The position numbers and the translations under genes were made by a program. From Ruminiclostridium sp. (GTDB lineage Bacteria; Bacillota_A; Clostridia; Oscillospirales; Oscillospiraceae): a stretch of DNA of 6,016 nucleotides. Position 1 is the first letter of the stretch, and every line of letters starts with the position of its first letter. Shown here piece after piece: positions 1 through 5,323 of this stretch. Under the pieces are notes generated by a model. That model had not been told where the DNA came from. It saw nothing but the letters and a program-made list of their open reading frames with translations, and searched no databases. The stretch lies in the NCBI GenBank assembly GCA_017521345.1, contig JAFXCU010000142.1, forward strand, positions 1 through 6,016. The letters are read 5' to 3'.

Positions 1-17
1 GGAATGCAAGGGGCACG

Positions 18-147
18 CCAGAAGGGACGCAGCTGCTTCGCATCTGCCGTCCTTGCAGCGTAGCTGCTGCGGACCTCGCGGCGCGGACATGCCCCCGGCA
101 TGTCCTTGTTTCGCCGCTCCCCCTCTCAGGGTTCGAGTCCCTTCTGG
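18..147. repeat. Palindromic element bounded by tRNA-Arg 3'-end copies
   Basis: The stretch has 11-bp inverted ends (CCAGAAGGGAC at 18-28, GTCCCTTCTGG at 137-147). Both ends copy the 3' part of the tRNA-Arg gene next door: 12-28 is identical to 192-208 in direct orientation (17 bp), and 129-147 is the exact reverse complement of 198-216 (19 bp). Inside is a near-perfect hairpin, GGACATGCC (85-93) with GGCATGTCC (97-105), extended by GCGGCG (78-83) pairing with CGCCGC (112-117). A weaker imperfect hairpin lies at 49-74. No protein gene is credible here. It could be a small non-autonomous repeat that captured tRNA ends, or a remnant of a tRNA-targeted insertion. The sequence facts are direct; the origin is inference. 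Confidence 0.5.
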
Positions 148-156
148 TACAAAAAC

Positions 157-191
157 AAAAAACCTGCCGCCCAACGGGCAGCAGGTTTTTT
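157..191. terminator. Bidirectional rho-independent terminator
   Basis: CCTGC (163-167) pairs with GCAGG (181-185) and GCCC (169-172) with GGGC (176-179), with one C/A mismatch and an AAC loop. The stem is flanked by an A tract (157-162) and a T tract (186-191), so it works on either strand. On the minus strand it starts directly at the CCA end of the tRNA-Arg gene and should end that transcript. On the plus strand it would stop anything read through the palindromic element. Confidence 0.8.
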
Positions 192-266
192 GGCACGCCA
201 GAAGGGACTCGAACCCCCAACCCTCAGAACCGGAATCTGATGCGCTATCCATTACGCTACTGGCGC
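191..266 (-). tRNA. tRNA-Arg (anticodon CCG)
   Basis: Read on the minus strand, the 76-nt sequence folds into a full cloverleaf. The acceptor stem GCGCCAG pairs with CTGGCGT through a closing G-U pair. The D arm contains TAATGGATAGCG. The anticodon stem TCAGA/TCTGA encloses the loop TTCCGGT with anticodon CCG, reading the arginine codon CGG. The T arm carries GGTTCGAGTCC. CCA is encoded in the gene, after a G discriminator. The gene has its own promoter upstream and a terminator abutting its 3' end, so it appears to be transcribed alone. Confidence 0.95.
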
Positions 267-284
267 TTGTTCACTTGCCAAATT

Positions 285-313
285 ATTATATCAGCCAATC
301 CCTAAAAAGTAAA
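285..313 (-). promoter_or_regulatory. Sigma-A promoter of tRNA-Arg
   Basis: On the minus strand a perfect -10 box TATAAT (285-290) lies 17 bp from a -35 box TTTACT (308-313). This places the transcription start near 278, about a dozen bases before the mature tRNA. The AT-rich tract contrasts with the GC-rich genes. The stretch 314-357 further upstream holds nothing I recognise. Confidence 0.8.
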
Positions 314-357
314 GGCGTTTTTTGTCGTTTCTCAAAAACTTTTCCATCTCCCGGTCC

Positions 358-388
358 AAAAAAACACCCCCGGGAGATCCCGGGGGTG
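358..388 (-). terminator. Terminator of the rubrerythrin gene
   Basis: On the minus strand a 10-bp GC-rich stem (CACCCCCGGG at 365-374 pairs with CCCGGGGGTG at 379-388) closes a four-base loop and is followed by seven T residues (the A run at 358-364). It begins about 9 bases after the rubrerythrin stop codon, as expected of an intrinsic terminator. It separates that gene from the tRNA promoter. Confidence 0.88.
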
Positions 389-396
389 CGCAAAAA

Positions 397-1068
397 TCAA
401 TAGTTTTCTGCCCGGACTTCGAAGTAAGCCTGGGGATGGTAGCAGGTGGGGCAGACCTCGGGGGCCTTGGTGCTCAGGACCAGGTGGCCGCAGTTGCGGC
501 ACTCCCACAGGGTCACGCCGCTCTTTTCAAAGACCTCCTTGGCCTCCACGTTGTGGAGCAGGCGGCGGTAGCGCTCCTCATGGGCCTTTTCTACGGCAGC
601 CACGTTGCGGAACTGCTCAGCCAGCTCGGGGAAACCTTCCTCCTCAGCCTCACGGGCCATGCGGGCATACATGTCGTTCCACTCATAGCTCTCGCCCTCG
701 GCGGCGTGGAGCAGGTTCTGGGCGGTGTCGCCCACCTCACCCAGGTGCTTGAACCACAGCTCGGCGTGCTCCTTCTCGTTGTCGGCAGTCCGCAGGAAGA
801 TATCTGCGATCTGCTCAAAGCCGGCCTTCTTTGCCACGGAAGCAAAATAGGTGTACTTGTTCCGGGCCTGGGACTCACCGGCAAAGGCTTCCCACAGGTT
901 CTTCTCGGTCTTGGTGCCGGCGTAGCGGTTCTTCACCACAGGGGCCTCCTTGGACTCGTCGTACTTGACAAACTTATCTGCGCCGTGGTGGCAGACGGGG
1001 CATTCAAAATCGGGGGTCATGGGGCCCTCGTGAATATGCTTGCAAACAGTGCACTTCCATTTTTCCAT
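397..1068 (-). CDS. Rubrerythrin with rubredoxin-like sites at both ends
   Basis: This 223-residue protein is a cytoplasmic non-haem iron peroxidase. The family reduces hydrogen peroxide to water with electrons that come ultimately from NAD(P)H, protecting anaerobes from oxygen. The N-terminal metal site has C6-x2-C9 and C23-x2-C26. The central four-helix diiron domain spans about 50-175 and shows all expected ligands: E65, E98, H101 (NEKEH), E126, E129, E160 and H163. A C-terminal rubredoxin has C190-x2-C193 and C206-x2-C209. Classical rubrerythrin carries only the C-terminal rubredoxin and 'reverse' rubrerythrin only the N-terminal one; this protein has both. The frame is open upstream to 1164, but the start at 1068 is favoured by AAGGAGG (1077-1083) eight bases ahead and by homology beginning at MEKWKC. 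It is transcribed alone, divergently from the cysteine-synthase gene. No PerR-like box was evident. Confidence 0.93.
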   Translation of the reverse strand: MEKWKCTVCKHIHEGPMTPDFECPVCHHGADKFVKYDESKEAPVVKNRYAGTKTEKNLWEAFAGESQARNKYTYFASVAKKAGFEQIADIFLRTADNEKEHAELWFKHLGEVGDTAQNLLHAAEGESYEWNDMYARMAREAEEEGFPELAEQFRNVAAVEKAHEERYRRLLHNVEAKEVFEKSGVTLWECRNCGHLVLSTKAPEVCPTCYHPQAYFEVRAENY

Positions 1069-1119
1069 AATAAATTCCTCCTTAAACTTTCTTGGGTTCT
1101 TTCCCTTCATGTTGGTCAT

Positions 1120-1128
1120 ATGATACCA
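1120..1128 (-). promoter_or_regulatory. Possible extended -10 promoter of rubrerythrin
   Basis: On the minus strand TGGTATCAT resembles an extended -10 element (TGn followed by TATCAT), about 50 bases ahead of the rubrerythrin start. No convincing -35 box stands 16-18 bp upstream, so this is only the best of several weak candidates. Confidence 0.25.
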
Positions 1129-1215
1129 GATAAAATCGGTCCAGTACTGTGACTCTATCACCAAACATTATTTTTTCCCAGCAAATGAAAAAAATCATTT
1201 TTTCTTCATTTTCAT

Positions 1216-1244
1216 TTGTCTTTTTCTCGATTCTGTATTACAAT
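1216..1244 (+). promoter_or_regulatory. Sigma-A promoter of the cysteine-synthase-like gene
   Basis: TTGTCT (1216-1221) and TACAAT (1239-1244) are separated by exactly 17 bp. Immediately upstream is a very AT-rich tract (1168-1215) that could act as an UP element. Transcription would start near 1251, leaving a leader of only about 50 bases before the start codon. Confidence 0.75.
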
Positions 1245-1303
1245 GAATGACAGCCCCGCGTGAATCTTTCCGCCGGGACTTTTTTCGCCTTATGGAGGCA
1301 ACT

Positions 1304-2236
1304 ATGGTCTATCAAAATGTACTGGAGGCCCTGGGCGGCACTCCTCTCATCAAGCTCTCCCGCATGGTTCCTGCAGGTTCTGCAGACGTGCTGGTGAAAT
1401 ACGAAGCTCTCAACGTGGGCGGGTCCATCAAGACCCGCAGCGCATACAATATGATCTGTGACGCAGAAGCCCACGGGCTCCTGCACCCCAACTCCATCAT
1501 CGTGGAGCCCACCAGCGGCAACCAGGGCATCGGCCTGGCCCTGGTGGGAGCCGTAAAGGGCTACAAGGTCCGCATCATCATGCCCGATTCCGTCAGCCAC
1601 GAGCGGCGGAAGCTGGTCCGGGCCTACGGCGGCGAGCTGGTCCTGGTCCACGACGACGGAGACCTTGGCGCCTGCATCCACGCCTGCCTGGAGACCGCCC
1701 TGCAGATGGCGGCAGAGGACCCCAACGTGTGGGTCCCCCAGCAGTTCTCCAACCCGGCCAACCCCGCCGTCCACAAGTCCCAGACCGCTCTGGAGATCCT
1801 GGACCAGGTGGAGGGGGAGATTCACGGTTTCTGCGCCGGTGTGGGCACCGGCGGCACCCTGACCGGCATCGGCCACGTGCTGAAGGATCGCTTCCCGGAC
1901 ATGAGCATCTGGGCCGTGGAGCCGGAAAACGCCGCCATCCTCTCCAAGGGCCGCATCACCACCCACCTGCAGATGGGCATCGGCGACGGCATCATCCCGG
2001 AAAACCTGGACCTGGACCTCTACGACGACGTGACCATCATCACCGACGAGGAGGCCATCGACACTGCCCGGCGGCTGGCCCTGGAGGAGGGCCTGCTGTG
2101 CGGCATCTCCAGCGGCTCCAACGTCACCGCCGCCCTGCGGATGGCAGAGAAGCTGGGCCCCGGCAAGACCGTGGTGACCATCCTGCCGGACACCGGCGAA
2201 CGGTATTTCAGCACCCTGCTGTTTGAAGAAAATTGA
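1304..2236 (+). CDS. cysK: Cysteine synthase A-like PLP enzyme
   Basis: This 310-residue, full-length member of the fold-type II PLP family resembles O-acetylserine sulfhydrylase, which makes L-cysteine from O-acetylserine and sulfide in the cytoplasm. Visible motifs are the N-terminal GGTPLIKL; the PLP-lysine motif GGSIKTR with K43; the substrate loop PTSGNQG (69-75); the phosphate-binding loop GVGTGGT (179-185); and GISSGSN (267-273), whose S270 should contact the pyridine nitrogen. Several motifs differ from textbook CysK: SIKTR for SVKDR, TSGNQG for TSGNTG, and QTALEI (160-165) for TTGPEI. The exact substrates are therefore less certain; a cystathionine-beta-synthase-like or other O-acetylserine-using role is possible. 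The start at 1304 is supported by GGAGG (1294-1298) five bases upstream; the longer frame from 1247 would begin around the transcription start and is rejected. The gene is monocistronic with its own promoter and terminator. Confidence 0.88.
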   Translation: MVYQNVLEALGGTPLIKLSRMVPAGSADVLVKYEALNVGGSIKTRSAYNMICDAEAHGLLHPNSIIVEPTSGNQGIGLALVGAVKGYKVRIIMPDSVSHERRKLVRAYGGELVLVHDDGDLGACIHACLETALQMAAEDPNVWVPQQFSNPANPAVHKSQTALEILDQVEGEIHGFCAGVGTGGTLTGIGHVLKDRFPDMSIWAVEPENAAILSKGRITTHLQMGIGDGIIPENLDLDLYDDVTIITDEEAIDTARRLALEEGLLCGISSGSNVTAALRMAEKLGPGKTVVTILPDTGERYFSTLLFEEN

Positions 2237-2242
2237 CAGAAC

Positions 2243-2277
2243 CCCCAGGATACAGACGTATCCTGGGGATTTCTTTT
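2243..2277 (+). terminator. Terminator of the cysteine-synthase-like gene
   Basis: A perfect 11-bp stem, CCCCAGGATAC (2243-2253) with GTATCCTGGGG (2258-2268), closes an AGAC loop and is followed by ATTTCTTTT (2269-2277). It starts six bases after the stop codon. Confidence 0.9.
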
Positions 2278-2312
2278 GTGGGCGGGAGCGTGTCCTCAGC
2301 GAAGCGAAAATC

Positions 2313-2390
2313 GTAGGGGCGCATCACGATGCGCCCGCCACCCGAAGGGTTCGACCTACGTTTTCCGGGCGATTCGTGAATCGCCCCTAC
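2313..2390. repeat. Inverted pair of REP-like palindromes
   Basis: Two 24-bp units face each other. The first, 2313-2336, starts GTAGGGGCG and folds as GGGCGCATC-AC-GATGCGCCC. The second, 2367-2390, is the same type on the other strand, folding as GGGCGATTC-AC-GAATCGCCC before the shared GTAGGG end. The two differ by paired changes (CA/TG against AT/AT) that keep the stem intact. A roughly 30-bp spacer separates them. The arrangement resembles REP doublets (REPIN/BIME-type elements), and similar palindromes are common between genes in gut Oscillospiraceae. No transposase is nearby, so any mobility would be in trans. Confidence 0.7.
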
Positions 2391-2417
2391 AACTTGTCTG
2401 ATGCCGTCATCCCCAAA

Positions 2418-2445
2418 GGGGCCGATTCCATATCGGCCCCTTTTT
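2418..2445 (+). terminator. Terminator-like hairpin ahead of the blaI operon
   Basis: GGGGCCGAT (2418-2426) pairs perfectly with ATCGGCCCC (2432-2440) around a five-base loop, followed by TTTTT (2441-2445). It would insulate the blaI promoter from read-through of the upstream gene. Its GGGGCCGAT arms resemble the REP-like units just upstream, so it may be a third member of that repeat family that now acts as a terminator. Confidence 0.65.
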
Positions 2446-2457
2446 GTAAACACATAC

Positions 2458-2486
2458 TTGACAAATGTAGCTACACACGCTATGAT
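2458..2486 (+). promoter_or_regulatory. Sigma-A promoter of the blaI operon
   Basis: A perfect -35 box TTGACA (2458-2463) stands 17 bp from a -10 box TATGAT (2481-2486), with a start expected near 2493. A second -10-like TATAAT at 2486-2491 would give a 22-bp spacer and is less likely. This is the strongest protein-gene promoter in the window, as expected for one kept in check by a repressor. Confidence 0.85.
2466..2475. promoter_or_regulatory. BlaI-type operator 1 (within promoter spacer)
   Basis: The perfect palindrome TGTAGCTACA lies between the -35 and -10 boxes, so a bound repressor would block RNA polymerase. It is identical to the second copy downstream. TACA/TGTA half-sites are typical of BlaI/MecI/CopY repressors, and the gene for one follows immediately. 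Binding itself is inference. Confidence 0.75.
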
Positions 2487-2497
2487 ATAATTACACT

Positions 2498-2507
2498 TGT
2501 AGCTACA
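2498..2507. promoter_or_regulatory. BlaI-type operator 2 (early transcribed region)
   Basis: This is a second exact TGTAGCTACA, extended to the 12-bp palindrome TTGTAGCTACAA (2497-2508). Its centre is 32 bp from the first, about three helical turns, placing both sites on the same DNA face. It overlaps TACACTTGTA (2492-2501), which matches the TACAnnTGTA pattern of CopY/BlaI operators. It covers the predicted start region and ends just before the ribosome binding site. Confidence 0.75.
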
Positions 2508-2522
2508 AAAGGAGGGTGTTCT

Positions 2523-2894
2523 ATGTCCCCCAACAAACACACCATCACCGATTCGGAATACACCATTATGAAGATCCTGTGGGCATCCCAGGAGAAGTGC
2601 ACCGTGGCCGACGTGGTCAGCGCCCTGGACGACAGGCAGTGGACGGCCTCCACCGTCTCCACCTTCCTCCAGCGTCTGCTGAAAAAGGAGGTCGTGGGCT
2701 GTGAAAAGAAGGGCAAGGCCAACCTCTACTACCCCCTGGTCGCCCGGGCCGACTACGACCTCCAGGAGACCGAGACCTTCCTGGGCAAGGTCTACCAGGG
2801 CTCTGTGAAAAACCTGGTGGCCGCCCTGTACGAGAACCAAAAGCTGTCTCAGGCAGACATCGACGACCTGAGATCCCTTTTCGAACTGGAGTGA
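2523..2894 (+). CDS. blaI: BlaI/MecI-family transcriptional repressor
   Basis: This 123-residue winged-helix repressor has the usual family length. The N-terminal DNA-binding domain (about 8-72) carries the family pattern: SEYTIMKILW (11-20), the recognition-helix region ASTVSTFLQRLLKK (42-55), and the wing KKGKANLYYPL (62-72). A helical dimerisation domain (about 77-123) follows. In the classical system the repressor is inactivated by proteolysis triggered by BlaR1/MecR1. In staphylococcal BlaI the cut is at N101-F102; the aligned residues here appear to be A101-L102, so cleavage, if it occurs, must use another site. The start at 2523 has GGAGG (2511-2515) seven bases upstream, and the longer open frame reaching back to 2223 crosses the terminator and promoter. 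It is the first gene of the operon, four bases ahead of the M56 gene, and is probably autoregulated through the two operators. Confidence 0.92.
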   Translation: MSPNKHTITDSEYTIMKILWASQEKCTVADVVSALDDRQWTASTVSTFLQRLLKKEVVGCEKKGKANLYYPLVARADYDLQETETFLGKVYQGSVKNLVAALYENQKLSQADIDDLRSLFELE

Positions 2895-2898
2895 GCCC

Positions 2899-3726
2899 AT
2901 GTATGACCTGTTCCAAACGGTGCTCCGGCTGAGCCTGCTGGGGAGCGGCGTGATCCTGGTCCTCCTGTGCCTGAAGCCCCTGCTGACCCGGGCGGTCCCG
3001 CCTCGGTGGCAGACCTGGCTCTGGACCCTGGCCCTGCTGGTCCTGGTACTGCCGGTGTATCAGTGGGTCCCAGTCCCCCAGGCTGTCCCGGAGTCCCTCC
3101 CTCTGCCGGTCCAGCAGACCCAAGCCTCAACAGAGGAGATCCAAACCCAAGCCCCGCAGGACACCCAGCCGGTCTCCCCTGCTCCCCAACCAACCCCGCC
3201 CCCAGACCCTCAAAGCCAGGGGCTCACCCGGGATCATCTGGGGTACCTTTGGTTGGCAGGGACCGGGGCTTTCCTGATGTTCCTGCTGGGCAGTTACGGC
3301 CGTTTCCGCTTCCATCTCCTTAAGAATTCCATCTGTTTTTCTGAACACCCTCTCCTGGAGGAGGTCCGGCAGTCCCTGGGCATCCGTCGGCACATCCCTC
3401 TGCGGTGGGCCCCCGGCCTGTCCTCTCCTATGCTGGTGGGGATCCTCTTCCCGGCGGTCTATCTGCCGGACCCAAACCTGCCTGAGACCCATCTGCGGAT
3501 GATCCTCCTCCACGAGCTGACCCACTACAAGCGGAAAGATCTGCTCCTGAAATGGCTGGCCCTTCTGGTGAATGCCGTCCACTGGTTCAACCCTCTGGCT
3601 TATCTGCTCACCCGCAGTTTGGGCCAGGCCTGCGAGGACGCCTGCGACCGGGACGTGACCCGGGACATGACCCTCCAGGAGCGCAAGCTGTACATGTCCA
3701 CCATCCTTACTCTGGCCCAAGCCTGA
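2899..3726 (+). CDS. Short BlaR1/MecR1-like M56 membrane metallopeptidase
   Basis: This 275-residue protein contains the membrane and protease core of a BlaR1-like receptor. Hydrophobic helices lie at about 7-27 and 40-57. A Pro/Gln-rich linker (58-108) and a third helix (about 114-133) come next, then the zinc protease with HELTH at 205-209 and the downstream CEDACD (245-250), whose E246 is the likely third zinc ligand. NAVHWFNPLAYLL (225-237) is the usual M56 hydrophobic segment. The family protein normally continues with a TTxMS-type segment, a fourth helix and an outer sensor; here TGA stops it at residue 275, and those parts are encoded by the next gene in the same frame. Start: GGAG (2888-2891) lies seven bases ahead and overlaps the end of blaI, suggesting translational coupling. 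It presumably relays a signal to the repressor by proteolysis. A recent nonsense mutation or sequencing error at the TGA cannot be excluded. Confidence 0.88.
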   Translation: MYDLFQTVLRLSLLGSGVILVLLCLKPLLTRAVPPRWQTWLWTLALLVLVLPVYQWVPVPQAVPESLPLPVQQTQASTEEIQTQAPQDTQPVSPAPQPTPPPDPQSQGLTRDHLGYLWLAGTGAFLMFLLGSYGRFRFHLLKNSICFSEHPLLEEVRQSLGIRRHIPLRWAPGLSSPMLVGILFPAVYLPDPNLPETHLRMILLHELTHYKRKDLLLKWLALLVNAVHWFNPLAYLLTRSLGQACEDACDRDVTRDMTLQERKLYMSTILTLAQA

Positions 3727-3733
3727 AAGGAGG
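3726..3733 (+). promoter_or_regulatory. Strong ribosome binding site at the receptor split
   Basis: AAAGGAGG begins on the last base of the M56 TGA stop and lies eight bases ahead of the ATG at 3742. Strength and spacing are near ideal, and this fixes the start of the downstream gene. Such a site would be unlikely if the region had simply been interior coding sequence, and it supports reinitiation or coupled translation after the stop. Confidence 0.75.
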
Positions 3734-3741
3734 CGACCCCC

Positions 3742-5259
3742 ATGCTGGAGAACCTGTACACTACCAAAATGAGCAACGACAAGGAAAAACTGAAAACCCG
3801 CCTGGAGAACATCCAGCGGGAACCCAAGAGGAAGCACACCGCCCTGGGCCTGCTGGTCACCCTGGTGCTGGCGGCCGCCCTGACGGTGGGCACCCTCTGT
3901 CTGGCCGCCAACGAAAACGAGGACGTCACTATGACCGACCAGGAATTTGCCGCCTTTCTGGACCAGCCCTGGGGCGCCGTGATGGCCTCCCTGGACTACG
4001 CCGACGAGGAGATCCTGGTGTTCCATTATAACGAGGCCCTCTGTGTGGTGGACCTGGCGAACCAGTCCACCTTCCGGCACATCCTTGACCTGTGGGACCT
4101 GAACCTCCCCACCGCCGCCCAGGGGGATGTCTTCCTCCAGGTGGATGTGGCCCAGGACGGCTCCCAGGCCTATCTGTCCACCGGCGGCATGACCGATCTG
4201 GCGGCGGAATACGACACCTACGTGGTGGATCTGTCCACCGGACAGGTGGAAAAAGGCAAGATCCCCCAGGACGCAGACCTCTTCCGGGGCCATCAGCAGA
4301 CCTTGGAAGCTGTTCCCGATGCTGCCGGCTGGTACAGCGTTTTTGCCGTCACCGTGGGGGACCAGACCTACTACCTGAGCAATGGCGGCCCTATGGTCCG
4401 CCATCTCCAGCTGGTGACCCGCTGGGCCGACGGCAGACCGGACAAGGTCTGGTACCTCTTCGGGGAACCAGACATCATTTCAGATGCGGCCATTGGAGAC
4501 CTCTACGCTATGACGGTCAACTACATGGACAGCGAATTCCATCAGGTCTATGACCCCCACTATGATATCCAAGAACTGACCCTCAGCAACTGGCAGCAAA
4601 ACGGCAACGAGGCAACCTTCTTCTATACCATGACCTACCTCCATTACAATCGGGACCCCAGCAAGGTGGCCTACATCCAGAGCGTCAAAAATGACCCGGA
4701 ACTGTACGAATCCCTGTGCAAAGATTACCTGGCGTTGCAGACATCCAACTATGCTTTTAAGATCATCTGGGAAGGAGACTCCCCTGTCTTGTATTCTGAA
4801 GTGGATGTAGAGGGCGGGGTTGAGTATCATGGCCCCATTACCATCGATAACTTTGTGATGGGTTCCCAGTCGGAGGACACCGCCCCTTCCGAGCCTTCCC
4901 AGCAGCAAACCACCCACTTCAGTGCCCTGGACTTCCAGGCAGGCAATTATCTGTCCGGAGCCTTCACCCGGGTCCTCTCCCCCTACTTTGACATCACGGA
5001 GCAGGCTATGAGCGAATGGACCCCCGTCGGGGAGGACGAAGCCACCTTCCTTTACACCATAACCTACAGAAAGTATCCTTCTGCGGGGGATACCCTAGAC
5101 ACCACCCTTCCCACAGAGCAGTTGACCTATGCCATGAAGGTCGCCCGGGACGAGAACAGGCTGATCTTCTACCGGGACATAAGCGGGATTGGCGGAGGGG
5201 AATACACCGGACCGGAGTGGGTCCCCACGGATGTGCAGTCTCTGGTCAGTCTGCCATAA
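3742..5259 (+). CDS. Membrane-anchored outer sensor half of a split BlaR1-like receptor
   Basis: This 505-residue protein begins with a cytosolic segment, LYTTKMSNDKEKLKTRLENI (5-24), matching the part that follows the M56 core in one-piece BlaR1 relatives. A single transmembrane helix (about 34-56) follows, then a large acidic, tyrosine-rich outer region. I do not recognise its fold. Residues 60-240 look beta-rich. Two related modules follow: 260-365 and 402-491. They share EATFFYTMTY (290-299) against EATFLYTITY (433-442), the N-Y...F...P-x-Y/F-D-I...W spacing, and EYHGP against EYTGP endings. A Ser/Pro/Gln-rich linker (374-392) joins them. I see no penicillin-binding KTG or SxN motif; one SLCK (324-327) falls inside the first module without that context. 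The protein probably acts with the M56 product as a sensor. A lipobox is not evident despite C53 in the helix. The gene is last in the operon. Confidence 0.8.
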   Translation: MLENLYTTKMSNDKEKLKTRLENIQREPKRKHTALGLLVTLVLAAALTVGTLCLAANENEDVTMTDQEFAAFLDQPWGAVMASLDYADEEILVFHYNEALCVVDLANQSTFRHILDLWDLNLPTAAQGDVFLQVDVAQDGSQAYLSTGGMTDLAAEYDTYVVDLSTGQVEKGKIPQDADLFRGHQQTLEAVPDAAGWYSVFAVTVGDQTYYLSNGGPMVRHLQLVTRWADGRPDKVWYLFGEPDIISDAAIGDLYAMTVNYMDSEFHQVYDPHYDIQELTLSNWQQNGNEATFFYTMTYLHYNRDPSKVAYIQSVKNDPELYESLCKDYLALQTSNYAFKIIWEGDSPVLYSEVDVEGGVEYHGPITIDNFVMGSQSEDTAPSEPSQQQTTHFSALDFQAGNYLSGAFTRVLSPYFDITEQAMSEWTPVGEDEATFLYTITYRKYPSAGDTLDTTLPTEQLTYAMKVARDENRLIFYRDISGIGGGEYTGPEWVPTDVQSLVSLP

Positions 5260-5264
5260 AGTTC

Positions 5265-5314
5265 AACTCCCTCCGTCACGGCTTCGCCGTGCCACCTCCC
5301 TCGGAGAGGGAGGC
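5265..5314. repeat. Two-hairpin palindromic intergenic repeat
   Basis: Two short perfect hairpins stand side by side: CACGGC-TTC-GCCGTG (5277-5291) and CCTCCCTC-GGA-GAGGGAGG (5295-5313). An outer CTCCCTCC (5267-5274) could alternatively pair with the GAGGGAGG arm. From general knowledge, repeats of this CCCTC...CTTCG...GAGGGAGGC style are frequent between genes in gut Oscillospiraceae; the copy number cannot be judged from one window. It follows the operon stop by five bases and lacks a T tract, so it is not itself a terminator, though it may protect the mRNA end. Confidence 0.6.
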
Positions 5315-5323
5315 TGATTCTGC

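Noticed and set aside
18..147. A plus-strand tRNA with acceptor CCAGAAG/CTTCTGG
   Set aside because: The T-arm-like 3' end is present, but there is no D arm or anticodon arm, the length of 130 nt is wrong, and no CCA follows.
53..403. Open reading frame of 116 codons across the left repeat and tRNA
   Set aside because: Its translation runs through the palindromic element, the terminator and the antisense of tRNA-Arg, giving a typical spurious product; no ribosome binding site.
1251..1303. A riboswitch or T-box leader for the cysteine-synthase-like gene
   Set aside because: The leader is only about 50 bases, too short for an S-box or T-box, and no matching conserved motif is seen.
1238..1966. 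Minus-strand frame of 242 codons
   Set aside because: It is antisense to the cysteine-synthase-like gene and has no recognisable domain.
3724..3780. Selenocysteine insertion at the TGA
   Set aside because: No convincing hairpin of the bacterial SECIS kind follows the TGA, and a strong ribosome binding site plus ATG explains the layout better.
3127..4404. Minus-strand frame of 425 codons
   Set aside because: It lies antisense to the M56 and sensor genes, whose families and ribosome binding sites are clear; it is a GC-driven shadow frame.
2523..5259. A beta-lactam resistance operon
   Set aside because: No beta-lactamase or penicillin-binding protein gene is present, and the outer domain lacks penicillin-binding motifs; only the repressor and protease resemble that system.
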